Assembly: GCA_943333275.1 (NCBI GenBank)
Contig: CALQSQ010000039.1
Coordinates: 1 to 46,543, forward strand
Origin: Akkermansia muciniphila
Lineage (GTDB): Bacteria > Verrucomicrobiota > Verrucomicrobiia > Verrucomicrobiales > V1-33
Direction of reading: 5' to 3'
DNA length: 46,543 nucleotides
This document shows, piece by piece, positions 1 to 8,638 of the stretch. The notes under the pieces are model-generated. The model was not told the origin of the DNA and did not search any database. It saw only the letters and a list, made by a program, of their open reading frames with translations. How positions within the stretch are numbered: position 1 is the stretch's first letter; each line of letters starts with the position of its first letter. The position numbers and the translations under genes are program-made.

Positions 1-263
1 CAGGCCGAAGAATGTTTTAAAATTTGACTCGCTGCCGCCGCCCCTCCCGCTCGCCCTTCGGGTGCTGCTTCGTCGCAGCTGACTCACTCCGTTCGGCTGC
101 AAAAGCGACCTCCGCCTGCGCCCCGTCTTCCATCAGAAAGAAGAGCGCGTCGAAGCCCATGAGGGAAGGACTTTTCTTGCGTTCAAGTAATATTGAGCTA
201 CGCTTGGGTTCAACCACCCCTGCGTTGCCCCCCCTTATTGTTTTGAAATCCCCTTCATTTTTT
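1..263. other. Leading non-coding stretch
   Basis: No gene is supported here. The frame of the following TPR gene stays open upstream to about position 24, but that stretch is rich in Arg, Ser and Pro and has no domain character, and a good signal-peptide start lies at 264. The stretch probably holds the promoter of the TPR gene. I see no clear terminator or RNA gene. Confidence 0.5.
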
Positions 264-1034
264 ATGCGTTCCCTCACTGCTGTTAAAGTGCTTTGGCTCT
301 CGTTGACGCTAGTCCTCGGCAGTAGCCTTGGGTTGGCTGAATCTGCTGGCGATCTCATGGCCAAAGGAGATGTCTTCGATGCCAAATACGAGGCCAAAGA
401 TGCCTTGAAGCTCTATCTGGAGGCAGAAAAAATGCAACCCAACAGCCTGTCGCTCTCGATCCGAATCGCCCGACAATATCGTCACCTCATGACCGATACG
501 AAGCCTTTGGAGTCCAAACTCATTTACGGCCAGTATGCCTTAGTCTACGCGCAGCGCGCGGCCAGCCTGGGTCCGCAGGATTCCGAGGCCCAATTGAGTC
601 CGGCCATCACTTATGGCAAACTCTCTCCGCTGGTAGGGGCTAAGGAGCGCGTGGCATTCTCCTCCCTTATCAAGGATTCCGCCGACAAAGCCCTCAAACT
701 GAATCCTCAGAATGACCTCGCCTGGCACGTGCTGGGACGCTGGCATCAATCCCTTGCAGAAATTGGTGGCGTGAAGCGGACGATGAGCAAGTTGCTTTAC
801 GGCAGCCTGCCGGTAACAACCAATGAGGAGTCCGTAAAGTGTTTTGAAAAAGCAATCGCCATCAATCCGAATCGCTTACGCCACTACATCGAGTTGGGGG
901 TTACCTACGCTCACATGGATCGGATCGCTGAAGCCAAGCAGAACATCGAAAAAGGTCTAGCGATGCCTAATTCTGAAAAGGACGATGCCGAACTGAAGGT
1001 GCGCGGACGTGAAGTCCTGAGCAAACTGAAGTAG
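264..1034 (+). CDS. Exported TPR protein, regulator-of-microtubule-dynamics-like
   Basis: A protein of 256 residues with an N-terminal signal peptide (MRSLTAVKVLWLSL..., predicted cleavage near residue 27). The rest is helical and TPR-like: an early motif around DALKLYLEAEKMQPNS, a middle motif around ADKALKLNPQNDLAWHVLGR, and a last one around CFEKAIAINPNRLRHYIELG. The spacing and the GRWH / ELG.TYAHM pattern resemble the family named after eukaryotic regulator of microtubule dynamics proteins, whose bacterial members are of unknown role and likely act as protein-protein scaffolds in the periplasm. The ATG at 264 was chosen because it starts the signal peptide; the open frame further upstream has no such character. 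The gene stands alone and converges with the DUF502 gene. Confidence 0.75.
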   Translation: MRSLTAVKVLWLSLTLVLGSSLGLAESAGDLMAKGDVFDAKYEAKDALKLYLEAEKMQPNSLSLSIRIARQYRHLMTDTKPLESKLIYGQYALVYAQRAASLGPQDSEAQLSPAITYGKLSPLVGAKERVAFSSLIKDSADKALKLNPQNDLAWHVLGRWHQSLAEIGGVKRTMSKLLYGSLPVTTNEESVKCFEKAIAINPNRLRHYIELGVTYAHMDRIAEAKQNIEKGLAMPNSEKDDAELKVRGREVLSKLK

Positions 1035-1378
1035 GTGGAAAGCCATCAGTTTGGGATTTGGGGGTCTGGCGCTTACAATCAGAATTGCTAAACGCCGGGA
1101 TGGGACGGCGGTAGAGGTGCAGTCCTTCCGATCTCCCGTCGTGCTGGCCACAGCCCAGCCTTTCACCGCGGCTTCATCAATCCCTTGTCGAGGTTTCTGA
1201 TGCGTGACGACCGATCGATCGACATCCGTGAATGTCGCCCATACCCGCATTTCCCACCAGATTCGTCGCGATGCGCTGAGGGTGCATGATTCTCCAAGGC
1301 GAGCAGGATGCGATCCGGTTTTTGAAGACATTCTGTCGAAGGAGATAGCAAGCGCAACGCAGGCCAAACAACCGAGAT
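1035..1378. other. Intergenic region between convergent genes
   Basis: About 340 bases between the convergent TPR and DUF502 genes. Open frames exist on both strands (for example minus 957-1454) but they overlap the ends of both neighbours, are rich in Arg, Ser and Pro, and show no domain. I see no strong hairpin with a T tract, and nothing else that I can support. Confidence 0.5.
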
Positions 1379-2008
1379 TCATTTGATGGATGCTCTGCCG
1401 AGGGCGTGGTCGCGCAGCAGCGCGCATGATCCTGCGCCCAGACGCTTCAGGCATTTCAGAGTGGCAGACAACGGCACGTTGATGGGGGAGATCCGTTCCG
1501 GGCTCATCAAATAAACTTCACCAGAGTTGGCAGCAGGCACGCCGGGGATAAAGACCACGACGACACCGCTCTCCAGAGTTTCGACCTGGAATCCGATTTG
1601 TGCGTTATCATCGAAGCTCACGATCACCGCCGGATAGGTTCCTTCCTTCTCAACACCCAGCATGCTCTCGCCCATGCGCTTGAGGAACTCATAGCCCGGT
1701 TCGTTTGAAAGCACCGTCGACTCCAGGCCATCGATGAACTTGCGCGCGAGCATGGTCCTCGCGAAGAAACCGGCGAGAAAACATAACAGCAGCACCAAGC
1801 CAACGGCCATCAGCACCGGCGTTTGCAGGCCGAGGATCGATTGGAAAGGAAGATGCTCCGTCAGTGGATCGATCACTTGATGCGCGATGGTCACAGCTTT
1901 CCCAAAGATCATAACCAGCACCATGATCGGCACCAGAAACAGCAGTCCGCCCACAAGCGTTGTGCGCAAGAATTTGAGTTTCGGTTTCAGTGAGCTGCGT
2001 GGGTCCAT
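1379..2008 (-). CDS. DUF502 family membrane protein
   Basis: A 209-residue protein with two membrane segments, about residues 19-40 (GGLLFLVPIMVLVMIFG) and 62-85 (VLMAVGLVLLLCFLAGFFA), followed by a soluble domain. The typical DUF502 features are visible: the first helix with the LVP motif, the PL.E... stretch between the helices, and a C-terminal half with VSFDDNAQIGFQVE and VVVFIPGVPAANSGEVYLMSPE, matching the family's conserved F.P..P.P.SG....V pattern. The function of the family is unknown. It lies 31 bases downstream of the HAD gene on the same strand and may be co-transcribed with it. No catalytic residues are evident. Confidence 0.85.
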   Translation of the reverse strand: MDPRSSLKPKLKFLRTTLVGGLLFLVPIMVLVMIFGKAVTIAHQVIDPLTEHLPFQSILGLQTPVLMAVGLVLLLCFLAGFFARTMLARKFIDGLESTVLSNEPGYEFLKRMGESMLGVEKEGTYPAVIVSFDDNAQIGFQVETLESGVVVVFIPGVPAANSGEVYLMSPERISPINVPLSATLKCLKRLGAGSCALLRDHALGRASIK

Positions 2009-2039
2009 GGCTAAATTGAAAAAGTGGTAACTGATCCGA

Positions 2040-3032
2040 TCATGGGCTCTCCGACGGGAAGACGGCCTTCCAATCGTCCTTCATGCTGACGATCGTCCAG
2101 CCGCGTTTCGGGCCTTCGTCGAGGCCGCGGGCGAGTTTGCCGATGTGTGATTCACGGTCGTAGGCCCACTCACGCTCGGCATCGTTGTGATGAACGATGA
2201 GGCCGAAGCGCGGGCCTTCGCCGCTGGTCGTCCATTCCAACATCTGGAAGTCGCCGTCGGAATTACCGAACGCCATGATCGGACGACGGCCGATGTGGCG
2301 CTGAATGCCGACGGGTTTGCCATCCTTGTCGTCATTGTGGACCAGCTCCGGTGTTTTCACGATGACGGGTGTGCCGTCACGGAGTTCATATTTTAATCCG
2401 CCGCTGGAGCCGACGACTTGTTCGGGCGGGATGCCATAAACTTTCTCCGTCCAGGGACGCATGAACTCGATGCCCCCGCCGGAAACGATGAAGGTCTTGA
2501 AACCGTTCGCCCGGAGGTAAGAGAGCAGTTCGAGCATCGGCTGAAAGACCATTTCGGTAAACGGTTTGCCGGTCTTGGGATGTTTCGCGGTGGCCAGCCA
2601 ATCAGTGACGGATTTCCCGAATTCATCAACGGTCATGCCAGAGTGGGTGGCCATCAGCATGCCGACCAGAGCTTTTTCGCCACCAGCCAGTGCGGTCTTC
2701 ATGTCGCCCTTGAGCACGGAGGCGAAGGGCTCCTGCTCTTTCCATTCCGGGTGCTGAGGGGCCATGCGTTTGATGCTATCAAAAACGAAGAATGCCTGGA
2801 CATACATCGGCTGTTCGCACCAGAGGCAACCGTCGTTGTCGAAGGTGGCGATGCGTTCCGCAGGGACGACATAGCCGGGTGAACCGGCGGTGGTGACTTT
2901 CTCGACGAAAGCAATGATGGCTTTCTTCGGTGCCGTGTCGTTCCACGATGGCAGCGGATCGGCGTGCGCCATACTGGTGATGAATGCCAGCAGGCCGATG
3001 AGAGAGGCTGCCAGGTTGATAGTTGGATTCAT
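2040..3032 (-). CDS. Exported HAD-superfamily phosphatase
   Basis: A 330-residue protein with a signal peptide (cleavage after MAHA, near residue 24). HAD motif I is FDNDGC with Asp65 and Asp67; motif II is the Ser of FIVSGGG; motif IV is the acidic GNSDGDFQM. The layout is that of SerB-like phosphatases of the haloacid dehalogenase superfamily, here acting in the periplasm on an unknown phosphate ester. The start at 3032 is preferred because the 35 residues possible upstream are Ser/Pro/Lys-rich and precede the signal peptide. It follows the DUF1254 gene on the same strand. A truncated close paralogue with the same ADPLPSWND and FDNDGCLW motifs lies at 11407-11697, also next to an amidohydrolase. 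Confidence 0.85.
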   Translation of the reverse strand: MNPTINLAASLIGLLAFITSMAHADPLPSWNDTAPKKAIIAFVEKVTTAGSPGYVVPAERIATFDNDGCLWCEQPMYVQAFFVFDSIKRMAPQHPEWKEQEPFASVLKGDMKTALAGGEKALVGMLMATHSGMTVDEFGKSVTDWLATAKHPKTGKPFTEMVFQPMLELLSYLRANGFKTFIVSGGGIEFMRPWTEKVYGIPPEQVVGSSGGLKYELRDGTPVIVKTPELVHNDDKDGKPVGIQRHIGRRPIMAFGNSDGDFQMLEWTTSGEGPRFGLIVHHNDAEREWAYDRESHIGKLARGLDEGPKRGWTIVSMKDDWKAVFPSESP

Positions 3033-3195
3033 GTTCGGATTTGGGGCAGTGTTGGAACTGGCAGACGAGGTTGACCCAGACACCCTCGTCTTCAAGGTGC
3101 TTCTTGGTCTTTTGCTCGGGGATTCATGCGAAGTCAACGGGGTCGAGTTTGATGGATCTCATGGCGGAGTTCCACGCTTAATGATTGCGTTGCTG

Positions 3196-4668
3196 TTATT
3201 TCACCGCTTCGATATCCGGCAGCACCCAGGTGCGGTCGAAGTAAGGCTGGGTGGGTCCATAGAGGCGGAAGTAGGTGAACCAGCCTTTGCCGGGGATGGT
3301 TTGAATCCAATTTTCTGGCGGCTTTCCAGCGGGCGGTTTGGGTCCGAAGTAAAGGTCCACCGAGCCGTCGTCCTGCTTCACGATGTTGTCGCGCGAAGAG
3401 CGGTCGGGCTGCACGCCAGTGTCCACGAAGCAGCGCGTTTCATTGTCATAGACAGTGAAGGACCAGAACTGTGCCACGGGGGCATGGGGCGGGACGTGCA
3501 GCGTGTAGTTTTTGCTGCCGTCGAGCCAATGGCCGTCAGCGTCCTTGGATGACTCAAGGTAAACCTGCCCGAAGCCTACGGTGCGGCCCATCATGCCGAC
3601 GGAGACGCCCACCGCTTCATAGAACCAGGAGGCCCGTTCGTCGAACTCAGTGTAGTGCAGGGCTTCCTGATTCGTCTCCTTGAGGAAAAGTGAGATTTCC
3701 CATTTCTTGCCCGGCCAGACGGTCACGCCTTTGAATCGCTTTTCGAAACCAATCGTGCGCGCCATTACCTCGCCCACTTGGGTTGCCTCCGTTAGGATCT
3801 TCTGTTGCCGGGCATCGGGCTCGAAGGGTTTCCCTTTCTCGATCCCCAACGGCTGGAGCATTCCTAGGATCATGCGGTCCCGTTCGTGGGGAGGTTCTTC
3901 ATTGATGAACCTGGCCACGCCTTTCCAATAGGCCAGCCCGCGCGGCTGAGTGCCGCTCCACTTGCGACCATTGGGCTGGAGGTGTGGAGTCACCGGCGGG
4001 TTTTCTTTTTGGCTGTAAGGGTAGATCCGGATCGCAGCCATTAACGCCAGCGCCTTTTGCTTGTCAGGATCCAGCACGCGCTGGCCGACGAACAAATTGA
4101 CCGTGGGCGAGCGAAAGACATGGTAGCCCTCGGGCTTCATGTCTGGATCATCCGGTCCGAGGATGAGATACTTGCCGCCCATGCCCTTGTCCGGCCCGGT
4201 CTGGCCGGTGTCCGAGACCGGTCGCTGCCAGAAGTCCGTGAAGCCACCTGCAGTTGCCCCGGCGGGGATTTCCAGGACGAGCGGGCCGGTCTCCTTCAGG
4301 TTGGGAAAGGCCATGAGATAGGGCGTCGTGGCATTGGCGGTAAGCAGGCCGAGCTTGTCGGTGAAAGTCAGGTAGTCGACGAAGTCAAGATTTCCGGCAC
4401 CGAATTTGTCGTGCTGCTGGTCTTGCCACTGGACCATGCCCATCATCGGCAGCGCCCAGAGGTAGGCCTGGCAGGCCCGCTGGAAATCAATGTCATCATA
4501 CAGCTTCTTGGCGGTCGCCTCGGTGGGGTAGCCGTTCTCCAATCCGAGTTTCCCAAGCCGGGACTCGATGCCGCCAGTGGTGGGAAGTTGCTGGGCATAT
4601 GTATTCGTGAAAATTGCCACAAATGAAAGCATAGTGGCGAAAGTGTTTTGTTTTCCTGTTGATTTCAT
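3196..4668 (-). CDS. Exported DUF1254/DUF1214 protein
   Basis: A 490-residue protein with a signal peptide ending near TNTYAQ (residue 26). The N-terminal half matches DUF1254 (AYLWALPMMGMVQWQ, TDKLGLLTANATTPYLMAFPNLKETGPLVLEIPAG) and the C-terminal part matches DUF1214 (SWFYEAVGVSVGMMG, then NYTLHVPPHAPVAQFWSFTVYDNETRCFVD and FGPKPP...NWIQT). Members of this family are exported proteins of unknown reaction, often near sulfatases, porins and hydrolases in degradation clusters. It lies between a small exported protein (upstream, 15 bases) and the HAD phosphatase. The leader is A/C-rich (ACAATAACAAACAAA before ATG) with no Shine-Dalgarno sequence. Confidence 0.88.
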   Translation of the reverse strand: MKSTGKQNTFATMLSFVAIFTNTYAQQLPTTGGIESRLGKLGLENGYPTEATAKKLYDDIDFQRACQAYLWALPMMGMVQWQDQQHDKFGAGNLDFVDYLTFTDKLGLLTANATTPYLMAFPNLKETGPLVLEIPAGATAGGFTDFWQRPVSDTGQTGPDKGMGGKYLILGPDDPDMKPEGYHVFRSPTVNLFVGQRVLDPDKQKALALMAAIRIYPYSQKENPPVTPHLQPNGRKWSGTQPRGLAYWKGVARFINEEPPHERDRMILGMLQPLGIEKGKPFEPDARQQKILTEATQVGEVMARTIGFEKRFKGVTVWPGKKWEISLFLKETNQEALHYTEFDERASWFYEAVGVSVGMMGRTVGFGQVYLESSKDADGHWLDGSKNYTLHVPPHAPVAQFWSFTVYDNETRCFVDTGVQPDRSSRDNIVKQDDGSVDLYFGPKPPAGKPPENWIQTIPGKGWFTYFRLYGPTQPYFDRTWVLPDIEAVK

Positions 4669-4683
4669 TTTGTTTGTTATTGT

Positions 4684-4926
4684 CTAAGAGTAAGCTTCCG
4701 TTTCAAAACTTCTAACTAACGCCTCACATAACAAGCCCTTATTTTTAACAGCTTGCTCGAACAGAAGATTGCGCATCGCGATGAGTTCCTTTTCCGTGGC
4801 AGTCAGCCGATCAGAATTGACGCCGCAGGCAGTCGCGAGACCGGCACTGAGCAGCAGGCAAAATCTGAGAGCTAAAATTAATGGCATAACAAAATGAGGC
4901 GTTCCGATCCGTTTAACGAAATTCAT
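4684..4926 (-). CDS. Small exported protein, unknown function
   Basis: An 80-residue protein with a charged N terminus, a hydrophobic segment (PLILALRFCLLLSAGLATAC) and a soluble tail of about 45 residues. Cys34 follows LATA, so it might be a lipoprotein, although the lipobox is not canonical. The ATG at 4926 overlaps the TGA of the upstream amidohydrolase as ATGA, which favours this start and suggests coupled translation. No family is recognised. It is conserved only by position here, between the amidohydrolase and the DUF1254 gene, and has no counterpart in the second amidohydrolase-HAD set. Confidence 0.5.
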   Translation of the reverse strand: MNFVKRIGTPHFVMPLILALRFCLLLSAGLATACGVNSDRLTATEKELIAMRNLLFEQAVKNKGLLCEALVRSFETEAYS

Positions 4927-6875
4927 CGTTGTTCTCTGCCTTCGCTTGATGCCGCTGCGGCGGCAAGCCGCGATAGGGAGTCCCGATCCGCCTGACCCAT
5001 CGCCCGAATTCTGGTCGCGAAGGACGGGCGGACAGCGCAATCGCAACCTACGGTGGCGACTGCCGCGCCAGGGTCATCTGCCGTCGATGCTGTGGATGTT
5101 GTCTTTCGGAAAATGGTTCGGCCTTCCTTGATGGTTTCCACTACAGAGATGCTCTTGATGGCCTTGGATTCGACTTTGAGGGGGTTTTTGTCCAAAATCA
5201 CAAGGTCAGCGAGCTTTCCAGATTCAAGCGTCCCCTTGGTTTTTTCCTCTTTGATCTGGTATGCGGCCATGGCGGTGATGGCGCGCAGGGCCACATAAGG
5301 TGAAACACGTTCGTCAGGTCCGAGGACCGCACCGCTCGGCGCGATGCGATTTACTCCAGCGTCCACGAGTTCAAGGATTGAGGGCAGTGGTGAGACCGGC
5401 GCATCGTGGGAGAAGGTGAACGGCATTCCCAGTTTGGAGAAGGTGTTGGCAGCGTTCGCCATGGCGGTGCGCTCCGGACCCCAAAGACGGGCCACCGAGT
5501 CCCCCTGCCTGCTTAATGAGGTCGTCAGGAAACTCGGGATGGCTCCTACGGCCTTGATTCTGGCCAACTGGTCCTCGCGAATATTCGCGCCGTGGATGAA
5601 GACGGGACGATGGTCGCGCATCCCATATTTCTTGACTGCCTTTTCGATCGCTCGGAGGGCTTGGTCTGCGGCAGCGTCTCCGAGCATGTGCATGTTTATT
5701 TGCAGATTGGTGGTCCAGTATTTGTCGAACGCAGCATCCAGCACGGCGTCAGGAATTTGCTGATAACCCACAAACTCACCCTCTTTCCCTGGTGGATTTA
5801 CCGCAAAGGGCTTCGTCATCCAGCAGGAGTCCGGGCTGCCATCGAGCCAGAATTTGATGCCGCCGAGGCGCACCCGGTTGATATAGCGTTTGTCAAGATC
5901 CGGACGCTCCGCCAGGAGCTTGAGAGAAGTTCCCTCCGGATGCTTGTTGTATTCGGAGGCTACTGAATAGGCGGCGTTAATGGTATCATCGGTGGCCGTG
6001 TCTTTGGCGGCAATATAGAGATCAATTGGAAGCAGCTTCTTATCGATGGCATTTCGGACCAGAGCGATGTCGTCGGCCCCCAGGCCCAGTCCGCCTTCCT
6101 GCGCAGTGGTCTGGCCATGCTTGGCCCAAAGCGCAGCAGCGCCGATGACGACTTTATCAGCCAGTTCACCGGTAAACGCAGGACGCTGAATGCGCACTGT
6201 GTTCAGCGCTGTTTCTTCCATCGGCCCCAAGAGCGACTTCCCATCCGCCTTGCGGGAAAAATTTCCCCCGACTGGATCGGGTGTTTCCGCCGTAATTCCG
6301 GTCACCTTGAACAGGGCCGAGTTGCCGGAGGCCAAATGTCCCGAACCGTCCACGATCATGACGGGCCGGTCAGCCGAAACCGTATCTAACTCCTCGATAG
6401 TTGGCGTCCTGCCCTCCCTCAAGACCCGCGCGCTGTAGCCCATGCCAACGATCCACTGCCCTGGGGGAACATTTGGGGCGTGCGCCTTCATCCTAGCCAG
6501 TAAATCGCCAATATCAGGCGTGCCAAAAAGGTGCGCGTCCATTAGGTTCTTGCCAAACATTATCATGTGGCCATGGCTGTCGATAAAACCAGGCAACAGC
6601 GTCTTCCCGCCCAAATCAACCACCCTGGTCGTGGCGCCTTTTGTCTGAAGCACCCCTGCGGTAGGCCCGAGCGCAAGGATTTTTCCATCTTTTACCGCGA
6701 GAGCTTCGACATAAGCCGGCTCATTTCCAGCCATGGTGAGAATTTCGCCACCAAAATAAATGGAATCAGCGTCACCGGCTGTAATGGAATTGCTGCGGGT
6801 GAAAATCCAAACTGATAAGAGCATGGCAAGTCCGGTGATGGTGTATTGCAGTATTTTGATCTGGGTGGTTTTCAT
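4923..6875 (-). CDS. Amidohydrolase family 3 protein with C-terminal extension
   Basis: A 650-residue YtcJ-like metal-dependent hydrolase. It has an N-terminal hydrophobic anchor or signal (ITGLAMLLSVWIF), the metal motif GFIDSHGHM, a metal-loop HMLGDAAAD, the FIHGANI histidine and the FSHDAPV aspartate. The final beta-sandwich ends in VVETIKEGRTIF, the usual end of the family. It then continues about 60 residues beyond, through an Ala/Ser-rich tail containing CDC, that the paralogue at 11717-13414 lacks. Substrates of the family are amides, ureas or related C-N bonds; none can be named here. It is first in an apparent operon with the small protein, DUF1254 and HAD genes. The tail overlaps the next gene start, so it may be read-through into once non-coding DNA. 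Confidence 0.88.
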   Translation of the reverse strand: MKTTQIKILQYTITGLAMLLSVWIFTRSNSITAGDADSIYFGGEILTMAGNEPAYVEALAVKDGKILALGPTAGVLQTKGATTRVVDLGGKTLLPGFIDSHGHMIMFGKNLMDAHLFGTPDIGDLLARMKAHAPNVPPGQWIVGMGYSARVLREGRTPTIEELDTVSADRPVMIVDGSGHLASGNSALFKVTGITAETPDPVGGNFSRKADGKSLLGPMEETALNTVRIQRPAFTGELADKVVIGAAALWAKHGQTTAQEGGLGLGADDIALVRNAIDKKLLPIDLYIAAKDTATDDTINAAYSVASEYNKHPEGTSLKLLAERPDLDKRYINRVRLGGIKFWLDGSPDSCWMTKPFAVNPPGKEGEFVGYQQIPDAVLDAAFDKYWTTNLQINMHMLGDAAADQALRAIEKAVKKYGMRDHRPVFIHGANIREDQLARIKAVGAIPSFLTTSLSRQGDSVARLWGPERTAMANAANTFSKLGMPFTFSHDAPVSPLPSILELVDAGVNRIAPSGAVLGPDERVSPYVALRAITAMAAYQIKEEKTKGTLESGKLADLVILDKNPLKVESKAIKSISVVETIKEGRTIFRKTTSTASTADDPGAAVATVGCDCAVRPSFATRIRAMGQADRDSLSRLAAAAASSEGREQR

Positions 6876-6931
6876 GGAATTGACTGGGTTCGACTCAAGT
6901 ATAACGGATGCTTTCTGCCATCGGGGGTTGA

Positions 6932-6957
6932 CCCTGAAAATGAGTAAGGGTCACCCT
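6932..6957 (+). repeat. REP-like direct repeat, copy 1
   Basis: The 25 bases beginning CCCTGAAAAT and ending AGTAAGGGTCACCC recur at 8639-8663 in the same orientation with one mismatch (G at 6942, A at 8649). The core AGGGTCACCCT is a near-palindrome. The two copies bracket the nitric oxide synthase gene and the gene fragment upstream of it, about 1.7 kb apart. This looks like a dispersed repeat or the scar of an inserted block. Confidence 0.75.
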
Positions 6958-7005
6958 CATGGGGGGCCGAAAGGGCGCTCAAGCGGGGTCGGCAGGAGCA
7001 TCCGC

Positions 7006-8058
7006 TCACCACGGTCGCTCCTGTTCGATGTAGGCCGATTCGGGGCCAGCCGCGTCGTAGTAGCGGTGGAAGACCGGGCAGGCGGAACCGGACATCGGTG
7101 GCACCAACCACGGCCAGTCGCCGGGCACCTTGCGGCCGCACTTTTCCTCTCTGGCCACATGCTGCATGAACTGGGCGGAGGCGGTGTGGTGATCGACGAT
7201 GACCACTCCCGCCTTTTGGAAGGAATGCAGCACGGCGGTGTTGATCTCCACCAAAGCACGGTCTTTCCAAAGCATGCGGCGCTTGGCACGGTCGATCCCC
7301 ATCCGCTCAGCGATGACGGGAAGGAGGTTGTAACGGCCCTCATCGCCGAAGTTGCGTGAGGCGATCTCGGTGCCCATGTAATGACCGCTGAAAGGCGCGG
7401 CTGTGAAACGGAGACCGGCTCCCACCAGCGCCCGGTCGGAGACGGCTGGCACCGCATGCCATTTCAGCCCCAAGTCGGCAAACCAACCGAACTCGGGGTG
7501 CGATATCGGCACTTCCAGCACCGCGTGTTTGGGCAGCTCGAACCAGCGCGGCGCGTGGCCGGGGAAATCCACCACCAGCGGCAGCACGTCAAAGGCGGAG
7601 CGGTCGCGCGGGGGCTGCCAGCCCATTTCCATCACCCGCGCCGTGAACACGACCTGATCCGGATCTCCGAGGACGCTGCCGTCCGCCGCACGGTAGCCGG
7701 CATAGCGGATGAGCTGGGTGTTCCAGAGACGGATGCCTTTTTCCCGGGGATCTGCTGAGGCAAAAACCGTGACCGCCGGCCGGATGCGCCCGCCATTGGA
7801 CGCGAATTCAAGATGCCTCACACAGGCCTCAAATACCTCGTCCGGGCTGTCGGCGGTGCGCGCATCGAAAAGATGCAGGCTTTCCCAAAACAAGCGGCCG
7901 ATGCAGCGCGCGTTGTTCCTCCAGGCCAGCCTAGCCATGCGCTCGAGTGCGCCCGTCGTCAAAGCACCCTCCACATCCTTAAGGCGTGGCGGATCAATGG
8001 CGGTGGATACCGGGCCCGGATGCATGAGAGGTGGATGGGGAGCCGGTGGCATGGTCAT
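7006..8058 (-). CDS. nos: Bacterial nitric oxide synthase, oxygenase domain
   Basis: A 350-residue protein covering the whole NOS oxygenase fold, as in stand-alone bacterial NOS, with no reductase domain. Diagnostic stretches are WRNNARCIGR with the heme-ligand Cys52 and the heme-stacking Trp47; NTQLIRYAGY; KWHAVPAVSD; the substrate motif YMGTEIASRNF with the arginine-binding Glu231; and DHHTASAQFMQHV followed by DWPWLVPPMSG. The enzyme is expected to oxidise L-arginine to citrulline and NO with a tetrahydrobiopterin-type cofactor and borrowed reductases in the cytoplasm. One oddity: the Trp that normally precedes YM.TE (GWYM) is His227 here (SGHYM). No frameshift is seen. The gene lies 23 bases behind a fragment of another protein and inside a direct-repeat bracket, which suggests transfer. 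Confidence 0.93.
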   Translation of the reverse strand: MTMPPAPHPPLMHPGPVSTAIDPPRLKDVEGALTTGALERMARLAWRNNARCIGRLFWESLHLFDARTADSPDEVFEACVRHLEFASNGGRIRPAVTVFASADPREKGIRLWNTQLIRYAGYRAADGSVLGDPDQVVFTARVMEMGWQPPRDRSAFDVLPLVVDFPGHAPRWFELPKHAVLEVPISHPEFGWFADLGLKWHAVPAVSDRALVGAGLRFTAAPFSGHYMGTEIASRNFGDEGRYNLLPVIAERMGIDRAKRRMLWKDRALVEINTAVLHSFQKAGVVIVDHHTASAQFMQHVAREEKCGRKVPGDWPWLVPPMSGSACPVFHRYYDAAGPESAYIEQERPW

Positions 8059-8081
8059 AACTTAAGGGCTGGGCGTTACGC

Positions 8082-8528
8082 TCAATGGCTCTCCAGCCGG
8101 AAGAACGCCGCGTTGTCCGAAGAGGTAAAGAGGAACTCGAGCTTGCCTCGGGCGTTGATCGACGTCTGTGGAGCGGTCATGGGGAAGGGAAGGAAACTGC
8201 CGGGCAGGAGGGTCGAACTCTTTTCCACTCCGAAGTTGACCTTGAATTGGCCGAGTGCATTGCGCTGGATCAGTGGCGCACCCACACTGAGGGCCTGCAC
8301 TTGGGAGAGGCTGTAGAGGTCGAAGGTATTGGGCGCAGCGAGCACGGCATTCTGTCCGGCGGTGCAGTTGGCGTTGTATGGGGACTGCGCATAGAGGCTG
8401 AAGCCGTTGGGTGCGCTGGTAACGACCGTTTGCCCGGATGTGCACCCGAGCCCTTCCGGCCATGACCGCCGACTGCTCCGCACGGGCACCCATTCCCGGC
8501 CATGGCGGAGTCTTGTCCCGACAACCAT
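8082..8528 (-). CDS. C-terminal fragment of a large exported protein
   Basis: Up to 148 residues. From about residue 35 on, the pattern GQTVV...P..F.LY followed by GQNAVLAAPNTFDLYSLSQV is a repeated module often found near the C terminus of large Verrucomicrobiota extracellular proteins, where it leads into a sandwich-like end domain (here GQFKVNFGVEKS...FFRLES). The N-terminal 30 residues are Arg-rich and look unrelated, and there is no signal peptide. This is most likely the surviving 3' end of a larger gene rather than an intact protein. It lies just upstream of the NOS gene on the same strand. Confidence 0.5.
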   Translation of the reverse strand: MVVGTRLRHGREWVPVRSSRRSWPEGLGCTSGQTVVTSAPNGFSLYAQSPYNANCTAGQNAVLAAPNTFDLYSLSQVQALSVGAPLIQRNALGQFKVNFGVEKSSTLLPGSFLPFPMTAPQTSINARGKLEFLFTSSDNAAFFRLESH

Positions 8529-8638
8529 TCACCTTGGGAAAGCCAAGGAGCGGACGATCGCTGGAGCCGGAAATTGAAAGAGAGTTCTGCAAGGATTTGA
8601 ATTATACACACCTCGCGGAGATCCGCATCGGGGGGGCT

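Noticed and set aside
957..1454. 165-codon minus-strand frame over the 1.0-1.4 kb gap
   Set aside because: It overlaps the 3' ends of both the TPR and DUF502 genes and has Arg/Ser-rich sequence without any recognisable motif.
7006..8058. The NOS gene as a pseudogene
   Set aside because: It is full length, without stops or frameshifts, and keeps heme Cys and substrate Glu.
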